From positions 117,186,960 to 117,250,959 of the forward strand of contig NC_045434.1 in the NCBI RefSeq assembly GCF_002776525.5: a stretch of DNA of 64,000 nucleotides, given 5' to 3'. Below, in pieces: positions 1 through 11,299 of this stretch (positions within the stretch are counted from its first letter, which is position 1; the number at the start of each line of letters is the position of its first letter). The notes beneath the pieces were generated by a model. The model was given only the letters and a program-made list of their open reading frames with translations, did not search any database and was not told where the DNA came from. This DNA is from Piliocolobus tephrosceles. Taxonomy: Eukaryota; Chordata; Mammalia; Primates; Cercopithecidae. The translations under genes were made by a program, and so were the position numbers.

Positions 1-2430
1 CATAATTAATGTGATAATCTTATTTATAAAATTTACATTCAATTAGCTTGACTAAAACTGATTTGTGAAAGAGAAGTTCTTATAATAACAAATAATTAAA
101 ATAAGGAACAGTATAATATTAGAAATAATATTCATTGAAAATTTGAATTGAATTTTATTGCAGTTAGCCAATAGAATACACTAAGATTCCATGTATGGTA
201 TCTTCGTTTGTTATACTTTTGCTTTCTGAAATTACTAAACATACATCTCTAGAACAAACCTGATTAGTGAGATTGCACATTACCTACTTAAATCACCTCA
301 ATATCTCTAACTCAGAATGAATAATAGCTTTGGGCAATAATAAAATGTGACTAACGGTCTTGTTCATCTGAACACTGTAAGCAAGAGGCAGAATCACTCA
401 TGGAAAATTTTGATTGGTGGAATGAATAAGTAGTAATTGTTTCACATTAAATAAACAAAAGGCACTATCATATATTAACACATTCACAGTTTATTACCGT
501 TTAGACAGATATTCTAATCAACTCTGACAACAATTGAATAGATTGGTTGCAGCCAAACGTGCTGTTTATTAATTTATCTTAACAAATAATGATGTTGTGT
601 CAAGGTAAATTATGTTTCGTCATATGTTGCAGGTTTTTGTATTGAAACTTGAATGAAGCAGATTGCTTGCTCATTTGTCCTTTTTTAAATGTAAAATTAC
701 TTTAAATTAACATTTTACTGAGTTTTAGGAAAATGCATTTTGGTTTTGAATAACTTTTAGCAAATATTAATAAAGAATATCTGTTTAAATGTTTAAATGT
801 CAGATTGAATAATACTACCACAAAGAAACCTTCCCTTCTTTCACAGACTACATGAGGGTTATTTTCTAATGCTGTCACAGCTTTCTGTACTTTTCCGTTT
901 TTCTTATCACCATGTAATTAGTTGTATAGTAAGTGTTCCCTGTGTCTCTCTTTTTGGAATGAAGCCCATGAGGCATGAATCATTTTTAGCTCATCCATTT
1001 TTGGCAATGGCATTTACATTATCTAGGACTGTGTTTATTCATTATTTGTACTCCAAAATACTTGTTGAATACATTAGTAAATGAATGAGTGAATTATTTC
1101 CTTGTAAGTTAATTATTCAAAGGAAAATTGGAGTTTTATAATTAATGAGCCAAAAGAGCATTCTTGTAGTCATGTCTCATCCCCACATTTCCTTTATAAC
1201 AGCAGGATGATGTCTTGCAAGATGAGAGCCTCCATTCCAGCATTCTCTTCCCAAACCACCAGCCCCATTACTAGGCCCCATATCATTTTATCTGCCACTA
1301 ATCAATATATTAGCAATAGCCTCACTGACGAGGAGTACCTAAATCATTAAAAAATTGTGTATTCAGTAATGGAACCACATTTTCAAGTTGTTTGGGATTT
1401 TCTTAATTTATGAGAGCCTTTTTTATTGTAGGCACATATAACATTTGTAATTAGCAAATCATCTGATAAAGGAACAAACATGTTTCTAGCTATCGAAAAA
1501 AAACAGTTGCACATTCAAAGCGGATGCTCAAGTTATGATGATACACTTGTCAAAACCTGGTACAATTATGTTATAAATAAGAGGCTGATGCCATATTTTA
1601 ATTTTAATGGAGAATGGATATTTGAATTCTGTAGACATGTGTCTGAGTTTAATAACCATCAAATGCATGTTCAGATTGAATGACTGAATCAATTATTTCT
1701 CTAAAAGCAGTTAAGACAGTTTTAAATACATAAGAATAGTGACAGAATAACTCATGAATATTCTATGTTTCAAAAATTAATCACAAATCAACTTCTAGTT
1801 TATATCTTGTGGAATTATTATTATATGATTTGGAGATGCTGATGAGTTACAAAGTAATGAAATGCTAATAACTTGTGAATGAAAGGACATTGGTAAACCA
1901 TGTAGTTCTTATCACAGTGATCTCATCTGCTACATATTTTGCCTCTAGACTTCCATTTTTCTGAAAGAGATCATTTTCCAACCTATATTTTTAATGCCAT
2001 GTGAGACAAATCATAAAACACTAAAGCAGTATAAACAAAACTTTATATTTTATTTTAGAGTAATAAAGTAATAGTTAAATGTTGCTTACTTTTTGTGTAA
2101 TATAAAAAAGTTATTTGATTCAATGGTAGTTCCAAATTGTTTTGTGTTTTTCAAACACATTTAAGAGGGTATAAAAAGGTTAACTAAAACAAGTTTTTCT
2201 TGCCATCCCCCCTACTTGCACCACATCCCCTCAAAATTCAGATACTAATTAATTTTGGTGTAGTCATTGGTTGTATACAGAGAAGGGATGGAAGAAATGG
2301 AAAAGAGTAGGGAAAACAAATCATTATAATGCAGCATAGTCCACAGTTAAGAAATACAAAACAAATGTTTGGAATTTGAGAGCAGATTATACTTCAGGAG
2401 ACAGGCAAACTAAAGTTTGCTATTTTCTTT
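1..2430. other. Unique AT-rich DNA, no gene or clear repeat
   Basis: I see no reading frame of convincing length, no splice-flanked exon and no repeat I can name. The short frames here have AT-driven composition and no recognisable domain. A stretch near 1040-1095 vaguely resembles the 3' end of an L2/MIR element, but too weakly to call. Confidence 0.6.
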
Positions 2431-2820
2431 ACAGAATTAGATAAACCAACAAAGAGAGTCCTCAAGCAAAACAAAATAAATATATCCTATATATGATTAA
2501 TTATAAGAAATTGGCTCACACAATTATGTAGGCTAAGAAGGCCTACATTCTGCTGCCTGTAAGCTAGAGATCTAGATAATTCAGTGGTAAAAATTCTAGT
2601 CCAAGTTCAACAGCCTTATTACCAGGATTCTTAATGTAAGTCCCAGTTCAAAGGCAAGAGAAGGCTGATGATTCAGCACAGTCAAGAAGAAGGGGAGAAT
2701 GGAGCTTTCTTCTGTGTTTTTTTCTATTCTGTCCCTCAACAAGTTAGATGATGTCTATCCACATTGGAGAAGGCAATGTACTTTACTCAGTTCATCAAGT
2801 GTTAATTTATTATGATAACA
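2430..2820 (-). mobile_element. MLT2-like LTR fragment (ERV-L), left copy
   Basis: Read on the plus strand this gives the reversed MLT2 pattern: an 'attggctcac' block, then the 'gtaagtcccagt' block, then a tail matching 'ctttactcag'. The same order is seen in the copies at 26578-27249 and 46777-47312, which supports one family. It lies to the left of a reverse transcriptase fragment on the same strand, so it would be the 3' LTR of a minus-strand provirus. The outer end is not clear, and the LTR is truncated where it meets the internal fragment. Family naming is from memory of MLT2 features. Confidence 0.55.
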
Positions 2821-2839
2821 ACAAATTACTGAAATAGAA

Positions 2840-3340
2840 AGACCTTGAATATTAGTCAGTTTTACTTTTTACCCCCTGACAAGCAAATGTCCTACCAATA
2901 AATCAAGAGGAGTTACTACTTCTAACTCACTAAGTCCAATCAGCAAAGTGTCATCAATATAATGGATTCGTGTGATATCTTGCGGAAGGGAAAGGTATTC
3001 AAGATAACTACAAACTAAATCATGGCATAGGAATGGAGAGCTGATATACCCCAGAGGCAGCATAGTAAAGGTGGCTTTGCCATATGAAAGTAAACTACTT
3101 CTGGTAGTCTTTACTAATAGTTATTGATGGGGAAAAACAAACAAAAGCCAAACAACAAAGGAAAAGCTATTTATTAAATCAATAGCTGTCCATCAGACAC
3201 AAGGAGATGTATTAATTTGCACAAGCTATAAAGCCATGTCTGGTACAGCAGCTGCAATTGGAATCACTACTACTGTCATTCTTTAAAATCCATCTGTCTT
3301 CTGCACAGGTCAAGTAGGCGAGTTGAATTGTGATGTGGTG
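2840..3340 (-). pseudogene. ERV-L reverse transcriptase fragment (pol)
   Basis: On the minus strand an open stretch of about 64 codons (3063-2869) reads through the palm domain of a class III retroviral reverse transcriptase. It contains the catalytic box Tyr-Ile-Asp-Asp (codons at 2961-2950), preceded by a Leu-Pro-Gln-Asp segment and followed by a Leu-Ile-Gly segment, as expected for the palm core. Both catalytic aspartates survive. Upstream and downstream the frame is lost to stops, and no protease, RNase H or integrase is attached. It sits between two MLT2-like LTR pieces on the same strand, the arrangement expected of an internally deleted HERV-L provirus. It cannot encode a working enzyme; it is an old remnant. 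I am fairly sure of the reverse transcriptase call and moderately sure of the ERV-L assignment. Confidence 0.65.
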
Positions 3341-3344
3341 AGAA

Positions 3345-3578
3345 TCATGACCTTGCATGCTTTAAGCAAAGAGAGAATTCAGCCTTCCTCTGCCTTTTTG
3401 TTCTACTTGAGTCTCATAAGATTGGATAACAACTACGCATATGGAGCAGGGCAAACTCCTTTACTCAGCCATCAATTCAAAAGTTAATCTCTTCCAAAAA
3501 CACCATCACAGACACAAATATAATGTTTAAGCAGGTAGCTGGGTGAAATTAAGATGATACATAAAATTAACCATCCCA
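3345..3578 (-). mobile_element. MLT2-like LTR fragment (ERV-L), right copy
   Basis: The plus strand shows the reversed first half of an MLT2-like LTR. It ends in 'acataaaattaaccatccc', close to the LTR terminus pattern 'aattaaccatcaca'. It flanks the reverse transcriptase fragment on the right and would be the truncated 5' LTR of the minus-strand element. Confidence 0.55.
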
Positions 3579-3579
3579 G

Positions 3580-5505
3580 CCATGGAACTATAGAAAGTGT
3601 TTGTGTTAGGGAGAAACAGATGTATTTTTCTACTTGAAATTCAAGACATTTAATAAATGAGTTATGATTTTACAGAAGTTCTTCTTTAGAGAAGTTAATG
3701 GTGACAACTGCTAAAAGTAATTTTAGCTAAGCAAAAATAAGATAGAAAATCTATGACTTAATATGATATAGTAGTATAATCTTATTACAACCTTGGATAT
3801 TGGTTACTTTTATTAATTCATAAACATACTTATCCATATGTTTATTATTTCATTCAATTAGCAAAAACTCAATATTTTTAAGTACTAGTAATGTGTCAAA
3901 CAAGGGTACAAGAAGAAATAAAAAAATGAGAAAATCATTATCTTCAAGAAACTGTAAATTTGCTTTGTTAGTTAGGAAACCAAGCAGTTATACAGTGGAG
4001 AACATTCAAATAACAATGAACTTGATGTCAAGGGAATGGATAGAGACTGCAAAACAAATTTGGAGAATAGCAAATTTTTCTGCACGACTGCAGTAAAATG
4101 TATATAGGTGAGAAATGGCAAGAACTGAGGCCCATAAAATGGTTAGACTAAATCGGTCAAGAATGTCCAGATATAAAATGCTAAGAGATGTATATTGTAT
4201 TTAATAGTCCATGAGAGGAGATTGGAGGATTTTAGGAAGGTGATATTACAGATAATGTAAATAACGCTTTGATCAGAGACAAGACTGCAGGTGAGTCCAG
4301 TTAGAGACATGGTGTAGTAGTCCAGGAGAGAAATACTCAAGGGTATTTCAGTAATTTGCTATTAGGAAAAAAATATGCTAAGGATTTAGAAAATTAGTAG
4401 AACTTCTTGTCTTAGTTAGAGGACATGGATATTGACATAGGGGAGTGAGAACAGGAAATATTTCAGAATAAATCCAAGATGCAGGTGATTAGCTAAATAG
4501 ATCTATTTTGATGAAAATATGAATTAAAATAAAATACAGTGTTTTGAACTGTTTCCTTGGTTATCTTTGCTTTTTGGAGGCAGGAGTAGAATAATGGGGA
4601 TATATAGATGATAACTTTGGAAAGAGATATAAATTTAAATGAATTTTATGAAGATAAACTTATGTGCAAAAAGTATAGTGATATGATAGGATGTTTAGTT
4701 TTCTATCAATTTCATTACTTTGAAGCAATCTTTTTCCTAATTATTTTTTCCTATCTTTGTTTTTATAGTTTTGGACACAGGGGAGGACACAAGACTTCAT
4801 GTTTCATGTAGAATATATTTCCTAAAAATTTGAGGGAGGATCAGCATAAAAATACAGTATACCTGACACTCACAAGGCCACCATAGATCTATGCAGTTTA
4901 AACAATATTCCAAAAACTCAACTTTTACTCTCTGTTGCCATCATTTGAAAAATCTTGCCAGGAATGCACAATTATTTTTTTTAATCAATTTTCCTTTAAA
5001 TAGAATTAAAATATAGGAAATGAAGAGACTATATAATTCCAAGTAGCTTTTTTTGAAAAAGATTGATGCAGCAAAATTTCTGTTAATATTAATTTAGGTA
5101 TAATTTAGAAAGCATTCTTGTGTTGCACTATCCATCATAGGCATGGATGGAATATTGAAAAATAAGCAATTAAAAACACATTTGTTATTTTGTGTGAATT
5201 ATTGTTCCATTATCCTGGAGAGCTGCTAAAATGAAAGGGTTTTGTTTTTATTTAAATGCAGTTTAATACGAGTAAAAGACTGTTTTATAACCAAAATCTC
5301 AGAAAGTATGTTCATTAGCAATAAGATCAATTCATTGAAAATAACAAAGCCAGAACTTTGTTCACTTGTGTGTCAACTGGGGAACACATTTGCTCATCAC
5401 CTTCCATTTTGCCATATATTCTACTACATATTTTTGAAAACCTTATCTCATTTATTTATTATAGGAACACTTTAAGATAGAAATTATTGTCTAAATTTTA
5501 AAATG
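3580..5505. other. Unique AT-rich DNA
   Basis: No gene or nameable repeat is visible. The short frames (for example near 3893-4096 and 5242-5475) have no recognisable domain and no supporting context. Confidence 0.55.
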
Positions 5506-5509
5506 AGAG
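5506..5509. repeat. Target-site duplication AGAG, left
   Basis: The four bases AGAG lie directly before the 5' LTR and again directly after the 3' LTR at 11746-11749. A 4-bp duplication is usual for gammaretrovirus-like (class I) integration. Four bases can match by chance, so this supports the LTR boundaries but does not prove them. Confidence 0.55.
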
Positions 5510-5956
5510 TAAGGAAAGAGACTACCTATTCCACTGTCTTCTGTTTCAAAAAGAAAGTAAAGAGTTAAAAAGAAGCAGAAGTGAGATCAATAGCCAGGTG
5601 GCTTGGTGCTGAGAACCAGGCCTGGTAGTTAAAGATCGACTCCTGACCTAACCGCTTGTGTTATCTATAGATTCCAGACATTGTATGAGGAAGCATTGTG
5701 AAACCCTCTGTCTGTTCTGCTAGCCCCCATCACTGATGCTTATAGCCCTCAGTCACGTAGCCCCCACTTGCACAATGTATCACGACCCCTTCATGTGGAC
5801 CCCTTAGGGTCGTAAGCCCTTACAAAGGACAGGAATCTTTGCTTTAGGGAGCCCAGATCTTGAGATGTGAGTCTACCAATGCTCCCAGCCGATTAAAGCC
5901 TCTTCCTTCCTAAAACCAGTGTCCTAGAGGTTTTGTCTGCCACCCGTCCTGCTACA
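5510..5956 (+). mobile_element. 5' LTR of HERV-E-like provirus
   Basis: This 447-bp block is repeated at 11300-11745 with an almost equal length. By eye the two differ at roughly one base in seven, so the insertion is old. It contains an ATTAAA polyadenylation signal at 5892-5897 and ends in CTACA, followed after five bases by the primer-binding site. It starts TAAGG rather than the usual TG, and so does the other LTR. No clear TATA box stands out. Confidence 0.85.
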
Positions 5957-5961
5957 TTTCT

Positions 5962-5979
5962 TGGCTCCCTAGCTGGGAA
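5962..5979 (+). promoter_or_regulatory. Primer-binding site, tRNA-Glu-like
   Basis: The 18 bases tggctccctagctgggaa lie five bases after the LTR end. They match the complement of a tRNA-Glu 3' end at about 14 of 18 positions. A Glu primer is the naming feature of HERV-E and some related class I families, and it agrees with the pol and env similarity. Confidence 0.6.
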
Positions 5980-6279
5980 GCAAGGTGATTAACAGAGGGT
6001 TGAGGCAGTCCCTGAGGCAGCTGAGATCTGTCCTGTGGAGATCACAGGGGACTCCAGCCACCTTAAGCAACGTGAATCCTGACAGCGCTCTTGGGTAGGC
6101 AATTGACTTGCCAGAGCAGTGAGCGGCAGAACCCTGTGGAGGATTAACGCAGTGACTGAACACTGGGAAGGAATTGGCGCTTAGAGTCTAGACATTTGGA
6201 ACATGGTAAGACCAGTCTTGGAACTTGCCCATTCCATCTGAGTAGAAGCATGGCCTGATCACCCATGGTGTGCCTTTAT

Positions 6280-6500
6280 TGACACTTTGGTTTTGATTTT
6301 GATTTTAACTGGATTTGAGCTGTTTTGTTTTTGATTTTGGTTCTGACTTTTGGATTTGAACTGTTTCGACTTTGACTTCGGTTCTGACTTGACTTAAATT
6401 GCTTGATGAATGAATAACTCCTTATCTGTCTTTTGGTTTTAGTTTTAATTTTGATCTGGTGTGAATTGCTCGGTGAGTGAGTGACTTTTTGCCCCTTTTC
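6280..6500 (+). repeat. T-rich degenerate repeat in provirus leader
   Basis: The leader between the primer site and gag is built from loose repeats of a TTTGATTTTGG-like unit with variants. It is non-coding on the sense strand; the long antisense frame through it is a composition artefact. Confidence 0.5.
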
Positions 6501-6623
6501 CCTTCCCTCTTTGTGGTAAGAGTGTTGTTTTGTCCCCCAAGAGAGGAAACTGGCTAAAATACAGATGAGGTTCCTAATGTACCTCATTAGGAACTATGTT
6601 AATGAGTTTCAAGAAAGGAATCA

Positions 6624-8090
6624 ATGGGGACTATGGAATTGCAATGACACCTGGAAAGCTTAAGGCTTTTTATGAGATAGATTGTCCAGCATTAGAGGTG
6701 GGACAGCCATCAGAAGGAAGCCTAGACAGGTCCCTAGTTTCAAAGGTATGGCACAAAGTAACTGGTGAATAAGGACACCCAGATCAGTTTCCACACATAG
6801 ATACTTGGTTGCAGCTAGTTTTAGACCCTCCACAGTGGCTAAGAGGACAGGTGGCAGCAGTACTAGTAGCAAAGAGACAGAGAGTCAAGGAAAAATCTTG
6901 CTCCACCCTCCAAGGGAAATCAACTCCTAAGGTTCTGTCTGACTCCACATCAGAGCATGCATGGCAGAAAATGGCACCCTTGGTGCCCCTGCCTCCTTTA
7001 CCAAGAAGAGAGGTTCCCCACATTGGAGCTCACAGCACCTGAGCCTCTACAAGGTACGCACACCCCAAGGCCACCTAGAATAGACAGAAGAGGATGTGAA
7101 GTCTCGGGAGAAACCCCTCCTTTGCCAGCTCGCTTGCAACCTGAAAATGGGATACAAATGCCCCTAAGAGAGCAATGGTATACTGGAGTAAACGAGGAGG
7201 GACCTATAGTAGAAAGGCATGCCTTTGTGTACCAACCTTTTACCTCTGCAGATCTCTTCAATTGGAAAAGTAACACCCCATCCTATACCAAAAAGCCACA
7301 AGCTCTGATTGACTTGCTCCAAACTGTTATCCAAACTCATAACCCTGCTTGGGCTGATTGCCACCAGTTGCTCATGTATCTCTTTAACATGGATGAGAGA
7401 AGGAGAGTGCCCCAGGCAGCAACTAAGTAGCTGAAAGAGCATGTTCCAGCTGATTACCAGAACTCCCAAGAGTATGTGAGAATCCGGCTACCAGGAACTG
7501 ACCTTCAATGTGATCCAAACGAGACAGAGGGCTAAATCGGTATAGGGAAGCACTCTTAGAAGGGTTGAGAGGAGCCCAAAAGGCCACAAATGTAAACAAG
7601 GTGTCTGAGATTATCCAAGGAAAGGAAAAAAGTCCAGCACAATTTTATGAGAGACTATGTGAGGCCTATTGCATGTACACTCCTTTTGACAGCCCTGAGA
7701 ATCAGTGTATGATTAACATGGACCCGGTTAGCCAAAGTACAGAGAATATTAGGAGAAAGCTGCAGAAACAGACTGGGTTTGTGGGTATGAATACGTTGCA
7801 ATTACGGGAAATAGCTAACCAAGTGTTTGTAAATAGAAATGCAATGAGCCGCAGAGAGAACCTCAAAGAAGGTGAACACCAAGCCTGGTGAAATGCTGAC
7901 CTACTAACTGCAGCTATTAGAAGGGTCCCCCTGAAAGGACAAGGGAAGGGGGGCTCTGGGAAAAATACCCAGTCTGACCGTCCACACTTGCAGTGTAACT
8001 AGTGTGCTTATTGTAAAAAAAATAGGACATTGGAAAGATAAATGCCCTCAGCTGAAGGAAAAGAAAGTGGCTCGGAGCAAAAGACCCCAG
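6624..8090 (+). pseudogene. Decayed gag (matrix, capsid, nucleocapsid remnants)
   Basis: Pieces of a gammaretrovirus-type Gag can be followed in changing frames. A matrix-like part (about 6650-6900) ends in a Trp-Leu-Gln-Leu / Pro-Pro-Gln-Trp-Leu-Arg region. A proline-rich linker follows. The start of capsid is open at 6957-7430, and a capsid C-terminal part with a major-homology-like region is open at 7565-7891 in another frame. A nucleocapsid zinc knuckle (Cys-x2-Cys-x4-His-x4-Cys spacing, about 7999-8050) is split by a frameshift in an eight-A run near 8015-8022. In-frame stops and at least two further frameshifts break the gene. It cannot produce a complete Gag. Assignment to a HERV-E-like class I element rests on the overall order and the neighbouring pol. 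Confidence 0.75.
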
Positions 8091-8182
8091 ATACGGATGA
8101 AGGAGCCTTGTTCAATCTGGCTGAAGTGTTGCTGGACTGAAGGGGACCGGGTTCAAGTGTCCCCAAGGAGCCTATGGTCAGA

Positions 8183-8340
8183 ATGACAATTCGGGGCAAG
8201 GACATAAAGTTTCTGGTTGATATTGGTGCCGAACATTCAGTAGTGACCACCCCAGTCACCCCCTTATCTACAAAGACTATTGATGTAATCAGAGCAGTTT
8301 TGACAAAGCAGGCTTTCTGTTTGCCCCGGACCTGCTGAAT
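8183..8340 (+). pseudogene. Retroviral aspartic protease remnant (pro)
   Basis: Reading from 8183, the frame passes through the retropepsin active-site segment. The catalytic aspartate codon is at 8219-8221. The next residue is isoleucine (8222-8224) where retropepsins almost always have threonine or serine (Asp-Thr-Gly). The Gly-Ala and Ser-Val that follow are kept. A stop comes about 50 codons later. Retroviral proteases act as dimers to cut Gag-Pol. This copy is truncated and carries a substitution in the catalytic triplet, so it is almost certainly inactive. Confidence 0.7.
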
Positions 8341-8611
8341 GCAGGGACATGAAGTGATTCGCTAGTTCCTGTACATACCTGACTGCCCCTTGCCTTTTTT
8401 GGAAGGGGCCTGCTTAGCAAGTTGAGAGCTATTATCTCATTTACAAAGCAAGGCTTTTTACAACTGAAGTTGCCTATAACAGAAGTTATCATGGCCCTGA
8501 CGATTCCCTGAGAGGAAGAGTGGTGACTCTTCCTAACCGAACCAGATAAAGAGACAGGGCAGCTCTGGCCCAGGAGTGGCCTAAAGTCTGGGCAGAAGAC
8601 AACTCCCCGAA

Positions 8612-9061
8612 TTGGCAGTCAATCAAGCTCCCATACTCATAGAAGTTAAGCCACGGGCCCAGTCAGTCAGGCAAAAACAGTATCCAGTTCCCAGGGAAGT
8701 CCTGGAAGGTTTCCAGGTTCATCTGAAGCAACTGAGGACTTTTGGAATTATAGTGCTTTGTCAGTCTCCATGGAACACCCGCCTCCTACCTGTTCCCAAG
8801 CCAGGGACCAAGGACTACAGGCCAGTGCAGGACTTGCACTTGGTCAATCAAGCCACAGTGACTTTACATCCAACAGTACCTAACCCGTACACATTGTTGG
8901 GGTTATTGCCCTTTGAGGACTGCTGTTTCACCTGCCTAGACCTGAAGGATGACCTATATGTGTCAGAGAGAGAAAAGACGGCAGTTGGTTTTAACCCAGA
9001 CTGTAGGGCCCTGGCCGAGACCAGTGGCATATCGCTTCAAACAACTAGATGGGGTTTGTAA
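8612..9061 (+). pseudogene. Reverse transcriptase N-terminal part (pol)
   Basis: An open stretch of 149 codons covers the fingers and the start of the palm of a class I retroviral reverse transcriptase. A Pro-Val-Pro-Lys-Pro-Gly-Thr block is followed by Asp-Tyr-Arg-Pro-Val-Gln-Asp, then motif A with Leu-Asp-Leu-Lys-Asp. The frame then jumps within about 100 bases to sequence typical of the connection region. The central palm with the Tyr-x-Asp-Asp box is absent: the match goes straight from just after motif A into the connection domain. This is a deletion rather than point decay. The polymerase is dead. Confidence 0.8.
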
Positions 9062-9064
9062 AGG

Positions 9065-9830
9065 GTGGCCCCCGTGTTTGAGAACCTTGGCAGCAACTTT
9101 CCTGCTAGCGTAAGAAGCAGATAAACTAACCCTTGGGCAAAACTTGAACATAAAGATCCCCCATGCTGTGGTGACTTTATTGAATACCAAAGGACATCAT
9201 TGGCTAACAAATGCTAGGCTAACTAAGTACCAAAGCTTGCTCTGTGAAAATTCCTGCATAACCATTGAAGTTTTCAACACTTTGTTCCCAGTATCAGAGA
9301 ACCCAGTTGAACATAACTGTGTAGAGGTGTTGGACTCAGTTTGTTCCAGCAGACCCAACCTCCAAGACCAACCTTGGATGTCTGTACACTGGGAGATCTA
9401 TGTGGACAGAAGCTGCTTCATTAACTGACAAGGAGAGAGGTGCACTGGATATGCAATGGTAACCTTGGACACTGTTACTGAAGCCAAACTGCTGCCTCAC
9501 AGAACTTTAGCCCAAAAGGCCAAACTCATTGCTTTAACTGGGCCTTACGGCTAAGTGAAGATAGGACTGTAAACATTTATGCTGACCCTTGGTATGCCTT
9601 TTTAACCCCCTAAGTGCATGGGGCATTATACAAAGAAAAAGGCCTGTTGAACTCAGGGGGAAAGGACATTAAGTACCAGCAAGAAATTTTACAGTTATTA
9701 GAAGCAATATGAAAGCGTCAGACGGTGGCAATCATGCATTGTAAAGGACATCTGTTAGCCACCACTTCTGTTGCCTTAGGAAATTCTCAAGCAGACTCAG
9801 AAGCTTACAAAGCAGCATCCAGCCCCTACC
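9065..9830 (+). pseudogene. Connection and RNase H remnant (pol)
   Basis: After the deletion the sequence resumes in the connection domain (Gly-Trp-Pro-Pro-Cys-Leu near 9065). It continues open at 9144-9428 into the start of RNase H. The first RNase H catalytic aspartate is kept (codon 9405-9407), but the glycine that normally follows it is arginine. A stop at 9426-9428 ends this frame, and further RNase H-like sequence continues beyond it with stops and frameshifts to about 9830. RNase H would remove template RNA during reverse transcription; this copy is not functional. Confidence 0.65.
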
Positions 9831-9959
9831 GAGCATCAGTTACAATCCCCTTGCTCCCTCAGGCATCCTATCTAGTGTCTACTTACTCTAAAGAGGAAAG
9901 AGACATTTTTCCAGGCAGAAGGGAGGTAAACAATAAGGGAAGGATAGATCCAGTTGCCA

Positions 9960-10990
9960 GATGGAAGACTAGCCATGCCACAGCTACTGGGAGCTCCAAT
10001 TGTGCTGGCTGTGCATGAGACCACCCATCGAGGCCAAGAGTCACTTGAAAAGTTGTTAGGCCGGTAATTCTACATTTCACATCTGTCGGCCCTTGCCAAA
10101 ACGGTAACACAACAAGGTGTCACCTGCTCGCAGCACAATGCTAGGCAGGGTCCAACAATCCCGCCTGGCATACAAACTTATGGAGCAGCCCCCTTTGAAG
10201 AACTCCAAGTAGATTTCACTGAGATGCCTAAGTGTGGAGGTAACAAGTATCTGCTAGTTCTAGTGTGTACCTACTCTGGGTGGGTAGAGGTCTATCCAAC
10301 ACGAACTGAAAAAGCTCGTGAAGTAACCCCGTGCTTCTCCAAGATCTCATCCCTAGGTTTTGGACTGCCCTTACAGATCGGCTCAGACAACAGGCCAGCA
10401 TTTGTGGCTGACTTGGTATAGAAGACAGCAAAGGTATTGCAGATCACATGGAAACTGCATGCCGCCTACTGACCTCAGAGATCCAGAAAGGTGGGGCAAA
10501 AGAATCTGACTATCAAAAATAGTTTAAGGAAAGTGTGTCAAGAAGCATGTTTAAACAGGGTACAGACTCTCCCCATGGTACTGTTTAAGATCAGGTGCAC
10601 CCCTTCTAAAAGAATGGGATATTCCTCTTATGGGATATTGTATCATAGACCCCCTCCCATATTACAGTGGCTTCCAGGCACTCCTCAAGAGCTAGGAGAA
10701 ATTGAGTTACAGCAACAGTTGCAGGCTTTAGGAAAAGTCACACAAACAATTTTGACCTGGGTAATGAAAAATGCCCCATTAGCTTATTTTCCCCAGCTCA
10801 CCCTTTCTCCCCAGGTGATCGAGTGTGGATCAAAGACTGGAATGTAGCCCCATTGTGGCCACAGTGGAAAGGACCCCAGACAGTCATCCTGACCACCCCT
10901 ACTACCATGAAGGTAGAAGGAATTCTGGCCTGGATTCGCCACAGCCATGTGAAACCTGCAGTACCTGTCAGAGATATGACAAAGCTAGCA
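9960..10990 (+). pseudogene. Integrase remnant (pol)
   Basis: All three integrase domains can be traced. The N-terminal zinc domain keeps His-x3-His (near 10011-10025) and the first Cys (10125-10127), but the last ligand is His (10134-10136) instead of Cys. The catalytic core keeps its first aspartate (10212-10214) and second aspartate (10386-10388). The position expected for the catalytic glutamate reads glycine (10494-10496). In-frame stops lie near 10065, 10419 and 10470. The C-terminal domain, with Asp-Arg-Val-Trp and a Trp-x-Gly-Pro block, is in another frame (10823-11005). The family joins viral DNA to host DNA; this copy has lost catalytic residues and cannot work. Confidence 0.8.
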
Positions 10991-11005
10991 CATGTGCCTG
11001 TGTAG

Positions 11006-11275
11006 GTTTGGCATAGATTTAGTCCTGGGTCTGTATATGGAAAATGGTTCCCAGCATTAGGAGGTTTTAAAACTCTTATAATAGGGGTAATAATAGTAAT
11101 AGGAACCTGCTTGTTGCTCCACTGCTTGCTGCTCTTGCTCCTTCAAATAATGAAAAGCTTTGTCACTACTTTGGTTCACCAAAATACTTCAGCACAAGTG
11201 TATTACATGAATCACCATCGGTCTGTCTTGCAGAAAGACCCAGATAGTGAGGATGAAAGTGAGAATTCCCACTAA
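11006..11275 (+). pseudogene. Env transmembrane-subunit tail, most of env deleted
   Basis: Directly after the pol stop (11003-11005) an open stretch of 89 codons runs to a stop at 11273-11275. It shows a Trp-Phe-Pro segment, a long hydrophobic membrane span (about 11063-11145, rich in Ile, Val and Leu) and a polar cytoplasmic tail ending in acidic Glu/Asp/Ser residues. This is the 3' end of a class I, HERV-E-like env. There is no start codon of its own, no surface subunit, no fusion peptide and no heptad region: the deletion removes nearly all of env. What is left is a membrane tail with no entry function. Confidence 0.7.
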
Positions 11276-11288
11276 AAGTGAGATTCTC

Positions 11289-11299
11289 AAAGGGGGGAA
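11289..11299 (+). promoter_or_regulatory. Polypurine tract before 3' LTR
   Basis: The bases aaaggggggaa lie immediately before the 3' LTR. This is the standard plus-strand primer tract of gammaretrovirus-like elements and fixes the LTR start at 11300. Confidence 0.8.

Noticed and set aside
6276..6587. 103-codon minus-strand frame with Lys/Gln-rich composition
   Set aside because: Antisense of the T-rich provirus leader; composition artefact.
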